Positions 8,248 to 16,002 of a stretch of DNA of 40,185 nt are shown piece after piece. Numbering within the stretch: position 1 is the stretch's first letter; each line of letters opens with the position of its first letter. The translations under genes and the position numbers were made by a program. The notes beneath the pieces were generated by a model. The model was not told the DNA's origin and ran no database searches. It was given only the letters and a program-made list of their open reading frames with translations. The stretch covers positions 1 through 40,185 of the forward strand of contig JAIOPQ010000134.1 in assembly GCA_021413825.1 (NCBI GenBank). The letters are read 5' to 3'. The DNA is from Spirochaetia bacterium (lineage in GTDB: Bacteria; Spirochaetota; Leptospiria; Leptospirales; Leptonemataceae).

Positions 8248-8961
8248 CTAGCCAATGGCCTGCTTCATTTCTCTAACTGCTTCTGCCAATCCTACTAACA
8301 CGGCCCTGCATACTATAGAATGGCCGATTGAAAACTCAACCAGATTTGAATCGGCAGCAAACGGAGTAACATTTGCAACTGTAAGGCCATGTCCAGCATT
8401 CATCTGAATGCCAAGGCTCCGACCCAGGGCAGAGGCGTGTAGAATGCGTTCCTGTTCGATCTGAATCTTAGCGCCCTTTGCATCGGCATATGTTCCTGTG
8501 TGCAATTCAATCACTCTTATGCCCAGTTCATGGGCTTGCTCGATGGCTTGCGTATCAGGTTCCAGAAATAGACAACAATTGACTCCTGCATCTTTGAGCG
8601 ATAAAACTGCAGACTTTAGAAAATCCTTAACGCTTGCTGCGTTCATATTGAGCCCACCTTCTGTGGTGAGTTCCTCTTTAGTCTCTGGCACAAACGTCAC
8701 AGCATGGGGCTTTAGTCTGAGACATAACTCCAGATTTGCCTGAGAGCAGGCAATCTCGAGGGTTAAAGGTAGATTGAATGCACGGATCAGTTCTACGTCT
8801 GTTAGCTGAATATGGCGACGGTCTGCGCGTAAATGAAGGGTAATCCCCTCCGCTCCGGCTTGTTCTGCAATGCGCGCTGCCTCAAGCAGGTCCGGATAGG
8901 TTGTATGCCGCAATTGTCTGAGAGTGGCAATATGATCGAGGTTTACGGATAATCGGTGCAT
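8248..8961 (-). CDS. pdxJ: Pyridoxine 5'-phosphate synthase PdxJ
   Basis: 237 aa, standard length. The N-terminus MHRLSVNLDHIATLRQLR and the segment AEGITLHLRADRRHI are PdxJ signatures. LNMNAAS, VIELHTGTYAD and GIQMNAGHGLTVANV complete the TIM-barrel active site. PdxJ condenses 3-amino-1-hydroxyacetone phosphate with 1-deoxyxylulose 5-phosphate to give pyridoxine 5'-phosphate in the DXP-dependent vitamin B6 route. It is the first gene of the minus-strand operon running down to ruvA and diverges from the acylphosphatase gene. The CHAT gene begins 1 bp after its stop. Confidence 0.96.
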   Translation of the reverse strand: MHRLSVNLDHIATLRQLRHTTYPDLLEAARIAEQAGAEGITLHLRADRRHIQLTDVELIRAFNLPLTLEIACSQANLELCLRLKPHAVTFVPETKEELTTEGGLNMNAASVKDFLKSAVLSLKDAGVNCCLFLEPDTQAIEQAHELGIRVIELHTGTYADAKGAKIQIEQERILHASALGRSLGIQMNAGHGLTVANVTPFAADSNLVEFSIGHSIVCRAVLVGLAEAVREMKQAIG

Positions 8962-9073
8962 GAGTCATGCCAGGCCCTGACGTCTGGACAACCAATCAAA
9001 ATCCATGCAATTCAGGCGACAGGCTCGCTGGACTCCTTGCTTCCTACTATCCTGGGGCAATATCTGCCTCAAC

Positions 9074-9340
9074 ATGGAGCAGAAGAGTTTTACTATAGAA
9101 GGAAAGGTCCAGGGCGTTGGCTTTCGCCAGTTCGTCCTCAGGGAAGCTCGAGCCATCGGTGTGACAGGCTTTGTTCGAAACCTGCCCGACGGATCTGTGG
9201 AGTGTGTCGCCCGTGGCTCCACAGAACAGCTCCAGACCCTTGAGGCTCAGCTAAGGCAGGGGCCTCCCTGGTCGCAGGTATCGTTTGTTTCAAGCTGCCC
9301 GGATAGCCGGAATCTGGGCCCTGGATTTCGAATCACCTGA
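9074..9340 (+). CDS. acyP: Acylphosphatase
   Basis: 88 aa from the ATG at 9074, the family's usual size; the frame is open further upstream, but that stretch has no family similarity. The signature KVQGVGFRQF contains the phosphate-binding arginine (Arg18), and GFVRNLPDGSVE contains the catalytic asparagine (Asn36). Acylphosphatases hydrolyse carboxyl-phosphate mixed anhydrides such as acetyl phosphate or 1,3-bisphosphoglycerate in the cytoplasm. It is divergent from pdxJ. The next gene starts about 20-50 bp downstream and may be co-transcribed. Confidence 0.93.
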   Translation: MEQKSFTIEGKVQGVGFRQFVLREARAIGVTGFVRNLPDGSVECVARGSTEQLQTLEAQLRQGPPWSQVSFVSSCPDSRNLGPGFRIT

Positions 9341-9388
9341 CGTAAAAGACCTTATCGAATCATGCTGGCTGGCCGACGCTTTAAGAGC

Positions 9389-10171
9389 ATGAGCAAAATT
9401 AAAACGATCACTTCACTTGAGTCAGTACTCCACGCCTGGGATATGTATGCGGCTGGTGACTTTGAAGGAATTCTAAGCCATAACGAATATCTTGAGTCCA
9501 CTAACACGGATCTGCGCGATCTCAGGCTCCTGGCTGAACTCGAAGTGGACGGTCGAGCGGGTGAACCATCGGGGGATCTGTTCCCGGCTCTAGTGCGTGG
9601 AATGACAGACTACTATCGTGGTGACTTAAAGAAAGCTGCTGCTGCCCTGGGCTCATGGCTCGTTGAAAAAGAATATCATACAAAGCTGATCCTTGACCGT
9701 TTCCTTGAATGCGCACGCGCAACCGGCGGGTACGATCTGGCCTATCTGGTTCTAAAGAAATTCGTTAAGTTTCCGGCGTTCAAGGATCGCCTGGCAGAAG
9801 TTATTATTGCGACCGCTCATCATGCAGAAATGCATCGCGAGGCCCTGACTCATTACAAGGAATATCATGCACTCGTCAAAGATGATGTTGTAATCCAGAA
9901 AGTTGCACTGTCTATGATCAAGCTCGGAATGTTTCGGGAAGCTGAGAGAATTCTGATAGCTCTGTTTGAAAAGCTGTCAGGCCACAAATACAGCAACAGC
10001 GAAGAGCGATTCGAAGAAATCCGCAGCAAATACAACGAAACAATCAAGGTGCTTGAGAAAAAGAAAAATGGCAGTTCAGAAGACGTTATGGAGCTGGGCA
10101 TGGCCTATCTATTCTCCGGCCGCTATGACGAGGCTCTGCGTCTTTTCAAGACACTGAAGCGCGCTGCCTGA
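9389..10171 (+). CDS. TPR-like helical-repeat protein of unknown function
   Basis: I read it from MSKIKTITSLESVLHAWDMY at 9389 (260 aa); an in-frame ATG at 9362 would add nine residues and neither has a clear ribosome-binding site. The protein is entirely helical, with repeated tetratricopeptide-like pairs such as LRLLAELEVDGRAG, AEVIIATAHHAEMHREALTHYKEYHA, LSMIKLGMFREAERILIALFEK and LGMAYLFSGRYDEALRLFKTLKRAA. There is no signal peptide, so it should be cytoplasmic. TPR proteins scaffold protein contacts; no partner is evident from the neighbours. Confidence 0.65.
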   Translation: MSKIKTITSLESVLHAWDMYAAGDFEGILSHNEYLESTNTDLRDLRLLAELEVDGRAGEPSGDLFPALVRGMTDYYRGDLKKAAAALGSWLVEKEYHTKLILDRFLECARATGGYDLAYLVLKKFVKFPAFKDRLAEVIIATAHHAEMHREALTHYKEYHALVKDDVVIQKVALSMIKLGMFREAERILIALFEKLSGHKYSNSEERFEEIRSKYNETIKVLEKKKNGSSEDVMELGMAYLFSGRYDEALRLFKTLKRAA

Positions 10172-10213
10172 CCACTGGCATACTGAATTCCACGTAAGCA
10201 TTGCTACGCGAAG

Positions 10214-10272
10214 GGCTAATCGTCGTGCGTAGTTATTTGGCTGTAGAAGCTCCAGCATTTTCAGGCTAATCG
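10214..10272 (+). repeat. Nonamer GGCTAATCG direct repeat, 50 bp apart
   Basis: GGCTAATCG occurs at 10214-10222 and again at 10264-10272 in the non-coding region upstream of the lipoprotein gene. Similarity continues weakly on the right (TCGTG versus ACGTT). The 50-bp spacing is close to five helical turns, so the two boxes would face the same side of the DNA. It could be a regulator-binding pair or chance. Confidence 0.3.
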
Positions 10273-10332
10273 ACGTTGCCTTGTGCGGGCAAACACTTAC
10301 TTTTTGAACTTTTTCCACCGGACGGAGGCGGA

Positions 10333-10361
10333 TTGCCTAAAAAATGGTGGCATTGTGCTAT
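10333..10361 (+). promoter_or_regulatory. Candidate promoter for the lipoprotein unit
   Basis: TTGCCT (10333-10338) and TGCTAT (10356-10361) are separated by 17 bp, upstream of the 19-codon ORF and lipoprotein gene. The -10 match is weak (3 of 6), so this is only the best candidate in the gap. Confidence 0.25.
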
Positions 10362-10396
10362 CCAACGGGATTTTCCTGTCGTCAATAGGAACAGAC

Positions 10397-10456
10397 ATGA
10401 ACGCTACGAATCGAGAATCAAAAGACGCAGCCAAATGTCAGGAGTTACTGAAATGA
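10397..10456 (+). CDS. Putative 19-codon upstream ORF coupled to the lipoprotein gene
   Basis: An ATG at 10397, preceded by AGGA at a 6-nt spacing, opens a 19-residue frame (MNATNRESKDAAKCQELLK). Its TGA stop overlaps the ATG of the lipoprotein gene at 10453 (ATGA). The arrangement is that of a leader peptide or translational-coupling ORF. It has no signal-peptide character and is too short to classify, so it may be fortuitous. Confidence 0.35.
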   Translation: MNATNRESKDAAKCQELLK

Positions 10457-11541
10457 AAACGAAACTAGTTATGCTGCTCATGGTCGGATTGGTCAGTTGC
10501 AGTGGAGGCAAGAAGAAAGGGATGCTACTGTTCCCACTCAGCCTGGGCGATGCAAGCACCACAAGCGAAACAGCAACGGCCGGCGCAGCAACTGTAACTG
10601 ACACTTCGCAGGCAACATCAACCGGCACTGTGGATTCTACTTTAGCAAACGTGGCTGTAGGTGAAACAGATGCTGAAGCGATTGTAAACCCACCCTCTTC
10701 CTCTCCGGCTACCACTACGGCACCCGAGACGACAGGTCCTGCTGAAAGCGCACCAGCTGCTACTCCGGCAGAATCATCACCGTCCGGAAGCGTTACACCA
10801 GCCCCGACGGCTACGACCCCTACTCCGGCAGCGACTCCAGCAGTAACCGTGGACACCTGGCCGGGTGAGACAGCGGACGAAGCAGAAACAACTGACGACC
10901 CATACCTGCCAGTGAGCGAAATCTGCGAGGGATCTCCTACGTTCCAGGCAGTAACAAAATCCAATGGCAAAAGCGATGAGAAAGGCAAGGGCGAAGACAA
11001 GGATGATGATAAAGGCAATTCGTCTGATAAGGGCAAGTCTGCTGAGAACAAGAAGTCCGTATCGCTCGGCGATTTTGATCTTTCGATGGATGCTGCAAAT
11101 TGCCAGACAGGTAGATTCCGCATCGCGCTGGACTTCAACATAATTGGAACCCTGCCATCTCATACCACAGCATTTCAGGTTCTAATCCTGGATCTGAACG
11201 GAAAGACAATCGGCAAAGTAAATATCCAGGCTAAAGACCAGGGAATTGTGAAAGCCAGAGGAAAAATCACTTTGAGCGAAGTGGGTCAGACAATACTGTT
11301 CCGCTGGGACGGAGCTTCTGAGAAACGCGAAGACTCAGTGTCATCCGTAGCAGAGAACATTGAAATCACGGGCATCACGCTCTACGCAAAACGTTCGCAG
11401 AAAGCGAGTCACCTTGCAGCAATGATTTCAACGGCTGGCGGTAAGACAAAGCTTGTGGCTGCTTCCCTTGGTGGAACGGCTGTGTTCATCCTGGGTGTGT
11501 ATGCGCTTATCGAAAATCGCAAGCGTAATTCTCTGAGCTGA
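10453..11541 (+). CDS. Lipoprotein with Thr/Pro/Ala-rich stalk and C-terminal membrane anchor
   Basis: The ATG at 10453, with GGAG 8 nt upstream, gives MKTKLVMLLMVGLVSC, a signal peptide ending in a spirochaete-like lipobox with Cys16. The frame extends further upstream, but that part lacks a signal. Residues about 33-150 are a low-complexity Thr/Ser/Pro/Ala stalk, residues 170-201 are a Lys/Asp/Gly-rich charged stretch, and residues about 205-315 look like a beta-rich globular domain (two cysteines, at EICEG and NCQTG). Residues about 333-353 form one hydrophobic segment, followed by the basic cluster NRKRN. A lipid anchor at one end plus a C-terminal segment of sorting-signal shape is odd. 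I do not recognise the globular domain. A terminator follows at 11571. Confidence 0.75.
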   Translation: MKTKLVMLLMVGLVSCSGGKKKGMLLFPLSLGDASTTSETATAGAATVTDTSQATSTGTVDSTLANVAVGETDAEAIVNPPSSSPATTTAPETTGPAESAPAATPAESSPSGSVTPAPTATTPTPAATPAVTVDTWPGETADEAETTDDPYLPVSEICEGSPTFQAVTKSNGKSDEKGKGEDKDDDKGNSSDKGKSAENKKSVSLGDFDLSMDAANCQTGRFRIALDFNIIGTLPSHTTAFQVLILDLNGKTIGKVNIQAKDQGIVKARGKITLSEVGQTILFRWDGASEKREDSVSSVAENIEITGITLYAKRSQKASHLAAMISTAGGKTKLVAASLGGTAVFILGVYALIENRKRNSLS

Positions 11542-11570
11542 TCTAGCTTCTGTATCTCATGTATCTCTGA

Positions 11571-11599
11571 AAGGGCGGTCGTAAGACCGCCTTCTTTTT
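11571..11599 (+). terminator. Rho-independent terminator after the lipoprotein gene
   Basis: GGCGGTC (11574-11580), loop GTAA, GACCGCC (11585-11591), then TTCTTTTT. It is 30 bp after the lipoprotein stop and just before the convergent BKACE gene end, so the stem could serve both strands. Confidence 0.85.
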
Positions 11600-11606
11600 G
11601 CAGTCG

Positions 11607-12482
11607 TCACAGTGCCTTTAGTTCCAGGATTTTGCGCGCTTCTTCGACTGTTGCTGGTTCCCGGCCAGTATCACGCGCCATTCGCACCGCTTTTTCTACT
11701 AGATCACCATTGGACTTTGCCATGACACCTGGAGATACATAGAAGTTATCCTCAAGGCCAACACGGATATTTCCCCCGAGCGAAAGCGAAGCTGCAATCA
11801 GAAGCCATTGAACATGACTGATTCCAATCACTTCCCAATCAGACCCCTCCGGAATTTGTTCAACCATATTGGCCAGGTTTTTTGCTGTGGCCGGAATTCC
11901 TCCAAGGACACCGAGGATAAATGAAAATTGCAGTTTCCCTTTGATCAGTCCCTGATCGATGAATGGTCTGATGTTCCAGCAATGGCCTGTATCAAAGCAT
12001 TCCATCTCCGGCTTCACACCGGATTCCATCATATGTTTCAGAAAAAACTCAATGGTCTGAAATGAGTTCTCAAAAACCCAGTTAAATACAAATGCTTTCT
12101 TTTCCTTGTTATACTTAGCATAATTCATGGAACCCATGTTCAAAGCACCTATTTCCGGCTTCAGGTCCGTTATGTGACGAATGCGCTCCTCCCTCGGAAT
12201 TTCCACAGCACCGGTTGAAAAATTGATAATTACGGGGGATCTTTTCCTGACTTCCGTCATGATTTCCCTGTAGACTTCTACGCGATGACTGGGCGCTCCG
12301 TCGTCTTCTCTGGCGTGAATATGAACGACCGATGCGCCGGCTTCGTAAGCCCGTTTGGCCTCTTCCCCAATTTCTGCAGGCGTATACGGAATAGCCGGGC
12401 ATTGTTTTCTTGTCGCGGCTACACCCGTCAGAGCGCAGGTGACCACAACTTTATCGCTTAGAATTGCTTCTGGTTCTCTCAT
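11607..12482 (-). CDS. BKACE family (3-keto-5-aminohexanoate cleavage enzyme-like) protein
   Basis: 291 aa, typical of the beta-keto acid cleavage enzyme family (formerly DUF849). The zinc-binding His-x-His is visible in SVVHIHARED (His54, His56). The later metal-ligand region RVGLEDNFY and the loop NFSTGA are also present. BKACE enzymes condense beta-keto acids with acetyl-CoA and split them into acetoacetate and a CoA thioester. Kce in lysine fermentation is one member, but substrates vary widely, so the substrate here is not assigned. No lysine-degradation genes adjoin it. It diverges from pckA with a 111-bp gap. Confidence 0.85.
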   Translation of the reverse strand: MREPEAILSDKVVVTCALTGVAATRKQCPAIPYTPAEIGEEAKRAYEAGASVVHIHAREDDGAPSHRVEVYREIMTEVRKRSPVIINFSTGAVEIPREERIRHITDLKPEIGALNMGSMNYAKYNKEKKAFVFNWVFENSFQTIEFFLKHMMESGVKPEMECFDTGHCWNIRPFIDQGLIKGKLQFSFILGVLGGIPATAKNLANMVEQIPEGSDWEVIGISHVQWLLIAASLSLGGNIRVGLEDNFYVSPGVMAKSNGDLVEKAVRMARDTGREPATVEEARKILELKAL

Positions 12483-12526
12483 TTTCTACATTTTCCTGAC
12501 ATTTTTTTGGAGGGGCCTGGCCCCAG

Positions 12527-12545
12527 TTTTAGATTGACTCTAAAA
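12527..12545. promoter_or_regulatory. Operator-like inverted repeat between BKACE gene and pckA
   Basis: TTTTAGA (12527-12533) and TCTAAAA (12539-12545) are perfect inverted 7-mers around a 5-nt centre. They lie midway in the divergent intergenic region, about 50 bp from each start codon. A neighbouring GGGGCCTGGCCCC palindrome lies at about 12511-12523. Either could bind a regulator of one or both genes; no regulator gene is adjacent. Confidence 0.35.
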
Positions 12546-12593
12546 AAAACTATCCCCTTTCTGTTGTGAAGCCCAATCGGGCAAAGGAAAGCC

Positions 12594-14174
12594 ATGAAAA
12601 CGATGATTCAAATCGCGGGGATCAAGAGCCCCAAAGAAATATTCCGCAACTTAAGCTATGATGAAATTTTTGAACACGAGCAACGCCGTGCAGAAACCAC
12701 TGTAACCAGCCAGGGCGCTATGACGATCGACACCGGAGAATTTACGGGCAGATCACCCAAGGACAAATACATTGTTCGCGAACCATCCTGCGAGAAGAAC
12801 GTGGATTGGGGCAAAGTAAACCAGCCCGTCTCGGAAGAAATCTTCAATGAATTGTTCGAGAAAGTAGTCGGTCACCTGGATGGGAAATCCCTCTACGTAT
12901 TTGATGGATTTGCTGGAGCCAGAAAAACTACTCAACTCAAACTGCGCGTAGTATCAGAAAGAGCATGGCAACATCATTTCTGCACAAACATGTTCATTCG
13001 TCCAACTGCACAGGACCTGGAAGCGTTTGCCCCTGATTTTACAATCTACAACGCATCCGGTTTTGCAAATGCTGATTTCAAAAAACACGGACTGAACTCT
13101 GAAGTTTTTGTAATGTTCCATCTCGCAAAGCGCACCGCCATCATTGGCGGAACAGAATACGGCGGAGAAATGAAAAAGGGAATCTTCTCTGTAATGAATT
13201 ATTACAAGCCATTGCAAGGAATTCTTACAATGCATTGCTCGGCTAACGTTGGAAAAGAGCGCGGCGATAGCGCCCTCTTCTTTGGACTATCTGGAACCGG
13301 TAAAACTACCCTTTCTACGGATCCAAAGCGTCCGCTCATTGGCGATGACGAACACGGCTGGGATGATGAAGGAATCTGGAACCTGGAAGGCGGTTGCTAT
13401 GCAAAAGTGATCAACCTCAATCCAGACGACGAACCGGACATCTACGGGGCTATCAAACGCGATGCCCTGCTTGAAAACGTTGTCCTATTGGACCAGAATC
13501 GCGTGGATTACTCTTCTGCAAAGAAGACTGAAAACACTCGTGTAAGCTACCCAATCTTCCATATTAAGAACCGCGTTGAGTCACTGATGGGACCGCATCC
13601 AGAAAACATCATTTTCCTCACATGCGATGCGTTCGGTGTGCTTCCCCCAGTAGCTCGCCTCACAGCCGAACAGGCAATGTACCACTTCCTATCCGGCTAC
13701 ACAGCGAAGGTTGCCGGGACAGAGCGCGGTGTAACAGAACCTTCTGCAACTTTCTCAGCTTGCTTTGGTGCTGCCTTCATGGTGCTGCATCCAACAAAAT
13801 ATGCAAGCCTCCTTGGCGAGAAAATGAAGAAGCATAACGTTAAAGCATGGCTGATCAACACAGGTTGGTCCGGTGGTCCGCATGGCGTTGGAAGTCGTAT
13901 GAAAATCAAGCTGACTCGTTCTATCATCGATGGAATCTTTAATAGCAGCCTGGATCACGATGATTATACAAAAGACGATATCATGAATCTTGCGATTCCA
14001 AATCGTCTGGGTGACGTGGACAAGAAAGTTCTGCATCCATGGGAAACCTGGTCCGATCCTGCTGCATACGATGCGCAACGCAAAAAACTTGCCGGAATGT
14101 TTGTAGAGAACTTCAAGAAGTATCTCTCCGGTGGTTCTGAATTTGATTTCTCAGCACACGGCCCAAAAGCCTGA
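12594..14174 (+). CDS. pckA: Phosphoenolpyruvate carboxykinase (ATP)
   Basis: 526 aa, the normal length. [17 protein letters not shown] (about residues 47-63) is the substrate-binding signature. The nucleotide-binding P-loop [12 protein letters not shown] lies at about 230-241. The kinase-2/metal site [24 protein letters not shown] follows at about 248-271. It converts oxaloacetate and ATP to PEP, CO2 and ADP, the entry to gluconeogenesis, which fits an organism living on fatty or organic acids. An AAAGGAAAG ribosome-binding sequence precedes the ATG. The gene is monocistronic, closed by a strong terminator at 14197. Confidence 0.97.
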   Translation: MKTMIQIAGIKSPKEIFRNLSYDEIFEHEQRRAETTVTSQGAMTIDTGEFTGRSPKDKYIVREPSCEKNVDWGKVNQPVSEEIFNELFEKVVGHLDGKSLYVFDGFAGARKTTQLKLRVVSERAWQHHFCTNMFIRPTAQDLEAFAPDFTIYNASGFANADFKKHGLNSEVFVMFHLAKRTAIIGGTEYGGEMKKGIFSVMNYYKPLQGILTMHCSANVGKERGDSALFFGLSGTGKTTLSTDPKRPLIGDDEHGWDDEGIWNLEGGCYAKVINLNPDDEPDIYGAIKRDALLENVVLLDQNRVDYSSAKKTENTRVSYPIFHIKNRVESLMGPHPENIIFLTCDAFGVLPPVARLTAEQAMYHFLSGYTAKVAGTERGVTEPSATFSACFGAAFMVLHPTKYASLLGEKMKKHNVKAWLINTGWSGGPHGVGSRMKIKLTRSIIDGIFNSSLDHDDYTKDDIMNLAIPNRLGDVDKKVLHPWETWSDPAAYDAQRKKLAGMFVENFKKYLSGGSEFDFSAHGPKA

Positions 14175-14196
14175 GTGAGACTTAATTCTGAAAGGA

Positions 14197-14222
14197 GGCC
14201 CGCCGCAAGCGGGCTTTTTTTT
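14197..14222 (+). terminator. Rho-independent terminator after pckA
   Basis: GCCCGC (14198-14203), loop CGCAA, GCGGGC (14209-14214), followed by eight T residues. It begins about 22 bp after the pckA stop and separates pckA from the metallophosphoesterase gene. Confidence 0.92.
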
Positions 14223-14268
14223 GTCTGGAGGGGAGAAAGCCGGAGACGGGCCATCCACAGAGATTTGA

Positions 14269-15384
14269 ATGAACTTCTACTGGAATCATTTCAGTCCAAT
14301 CAATCTTGGAATTGATCTAGCAGTCCTGATCACCCTGCCGCTGTTCCTTGGCTGGATGATTCGCAGATCAAAGAGCAGTGCGTCGAATCAGCAGCCATTG
14401 CGTATTCTCACAGGGTTGCTTCTCTATTCTATTGCGATCGTCTTAATTTCTGCTCTTCCAGGAATTTCAACATTTCTGCGCGCGCACATTCTCTGGACAA
14501 TTGGTAGTGTACTCTTTCCGATTGCGATCGTAATTTATTCCGTTAGATTTAAGCGCTATGCGGTGTTACTTCTGATTCCGGGCGTCCTGGGAATCAAATA
14601 CTACGCTGAGGTCTACGAACCGTACAATCTTGAAGTGAGTCGTTTTGAAACTTCAAGCCCGGCACTCAAAACGGAGATCCGGGTGGCCCATATTTCGGAC
14701 CTTCAGACCGATGGGATTAAGCCAATGCACTCAGAAGCACGACATGCTCTCCTTGAGTTTGACCCCGATCTGATTGTTTTTACTGGCGATGTACTGAACC
14801 ACAAGGATTTGATTCCCGAGGTTGAGGGCTGGCTTAAGAGTCTCAACGCCAGGCATGCATACTTTGTAACTGGAAACGTGGATGACCCGCTGAATCTCGC
14901 TACCTTCGAAGCGAACACCGGATTTGAAGTGATGGATGCGCACCAGGAGGAGATCAACATTCGCGGGCAGAGGCTTGGAATCATAGGCCTTGGATTGCCT
15001 GATTTCAGAAATGATAATCTCTTTGCATTCCTGCGTGGAAAGAGTTCGAGCCCTTACAATATCCTGCTCTCGCATTACCCTGATGCGATGTTCCTAAGAA
15101 AGCAGAGGAAGATCGACATACTTTTTGCCGGACACACGCACGGCGGGCAAATAGTGATTCCTGGTTTCGGACCAATTCAAACACTCAGTCATGTACCACG
15201 TCATATAGCCGCGGGAGGTGTCCATCAGGTCGATGATCTAACTGTTGTTGTTTCTCGCGGACTTGGAATGGAAGGTCATATTGCGCCGCGAGTAAGGATT
15301 TTTTGCAGACCCCAGCTCATTCTTATGACCCTCAAGCCTGAAACAAACCCGAAGCCACAGATACACGCAGATAAACACGGATAG
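14269..15384 (+). CDS. Membrane-anchored metallophosphoesterase (YkuE-like)
   Basis: 371 aa. Residues 1-115 contain about four hydrophobic segments. Residues 136-355 form a calcineurin-like phosphoesterase domain: HISDLQ (His141, Asp144), FTGDV (Asp174), TGNVDDP (Asn203), LSHYPD (His269) and AGHTHGGQ (His289, His291). In most relatives the fourth motif is GNHD/GNHE, with a histidine that helps protonate the leaving group; here it is GNVD, so that histidine is missing. The metal ligands themselves appear intact. Membrane MPEs of this type include UDP-diacylglucosamine-type and lipid pyrophosphatases, but the substrate is unknown. The last ten codons lie inside a palindromic repeat (15355-15424), so the natural C-terminus may originally have been different. 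Confidence 0.85.
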   Translation: MNFYWNHFSPINLGIDLAVLITLPLFLGWMIRRSKSSASNQQPLRILTGLLLYSIAIVLISALPGISTFLRAHILWTIGSVLFPIAIVIYSVRFKRYAVLLLIPGVLGIKYYAEVYEPYNLEVSRFETSSPALKTEIRVAHISDLQTDGIKPMHSEARHALLEFDPDLIVFTGDVLNHKDLIPEVEGWLKSLNARHAYFVTGNVDDPLNLATFEANTGFEVMDAHQEEINIRGQRLGIIGLGLPDFRNDNLFAFLRGKSSSPYNILLSHYPDAMFLRKQRKIDILFAGHTHGGQIVIPGFGPIQTLSHVPRHIAAGGVHQVDDLTVVVSRGLGMEGHIAPRVRIFCRPQLILMTLKPETNPKPQIHADKHG

Positions 15385-15424
15385 CGCAGTGTCTTCATCT
15401 GCGCCCATCGGTATCCATCTGCGG
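15355..15424. repeat. Degenerate palindromic 'CCACAGATA...CATCTGCGG' repeat, copy 2
   Basis: The left arm CCACAGATACACGCAGATAA starts at 15355 and continues with ACACGGAT. The right arm is TTCATCTGCGCCCATCGG followed by TATCCATCTGCGG, ending at about 15423. The arms are imperfect reverse complements made of three roughly 10-bp CAGAT/CGGAT units each, separated by a short centre. It has the same design as the element at 3180-3283. It overlaps the end of the metallophosphoesterase gene and may act as a terminator-like hairpin between convergent genes. Confidence 0.7.
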
Positions 15425-15438
15425 TTAGTATTCTAAAT

Positions 15439-15984
15439 CTATTTTGCTTTAAGGGGACTTTCTTTCTCTACGATTTCTTTCATGCCGGCCAAACCCTTTT
15501 CGAAGTATTGCCCCATGACTTTATCTGCGACCAGACCAAAATAGCGCATTGGAACATTGGCCCCAAAATCTGCGTCATAGCCCCAGGTTGCATTTCTACC
15601 ACCTTCTCTGTCCTCAAAGCGAAAGAAAGCGACTGCCTTTCCCTTCTCCTTGAAATCCAGATCAAGCGTGACATACTCAGGGGAGCGAGCATCAATGATC
15701 GTCATTGTACCCTGGCCTGTCTTTTCTCCGTTCCAGCTCATGGATGCACCAATTCCGACTCGCTTATCACCCCAGGAGATTTTTGCCTGAGGATCAGCCG
15801 CCATAAATGGCGAATAACGTTGATACTGTTCAAGGTCATTCACCATTCTGAAAATCGCTTCCGGTGATGCCTGGATCAATACACTGCGCTCCACATGAAT
15901 CTTTGATGGCAGGAACAGGCCTGCAATCAGCAGAGCCGAAAGCAAAGCCCCGATCCCAATACCTATTTTTTTCAAAATACGCAT
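15439..15984 (-). CDS. SRPBCC (polyketide cyclase/START-like) family protein with N-terminal membrane anchor
   Basis: 181 aa. An N-terminal hydrophobic segment (about residues 5-27, KKIGIGIGALLSALLIAGLFL) acts as a membrane anchor or signal. Then comes an SRPBCC domain beginning KIHVERSVLIQASPEAIFRMVNDLEQYQRYSPF, with FRFEDREGGRNATWGYDADF and a C-terminal helix. The fold binds small hydrophobic ligands; the ligand here is unknown. It is the last gene of the arsR operon, 18 bp after the DoxX-like gene, and meets the palindromic repeat downstream. Confidence 0.8.
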   Translation of the reverse strand: MRILKKIGIGIGALLSALLIAGLFLPSKIHVERSVLIQASPEAIFRMVNDLEQYQRYSPFMAADPQAKISWGDKRVGIGASMSWNGEKTGQGTMTIIDARSPEYVTLDLDFKEKGKAVAFFRFEDREGGRNATWGYDADFGANVPMRYFGLVADKVMGQYFEKGLAGMKEIVEKESPLKAK

Positions 15985-16002
15985 ATCTTTACCAATTCAC
16001 GA

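Noticed and set aside
10276..10452. 59-residue N-terminal extension of the lipoprotein
   Set aside because: It would bury the signal peptide and lipobox; the ATG at 10453 has a GGAG site.
10404..11141. 245-aa open frame on the minus strand, antisense to the lipoprotein gene
   Set aside because: It mirrors the low-complexity Thr/Ser/Ala/Pro codons of the lipoprotein gene, is Val/Ser/Ala-monotonous, and lacks any domain; the plus-strand gene has signal peptide, RBS and terminator.
12534..12556. TTGACT as a -35 box for pckA
   Set aside because: No -10 hexamer at a suitable distance; the bases form the centre of the TTTTAGA/TCTAAAA repeat.
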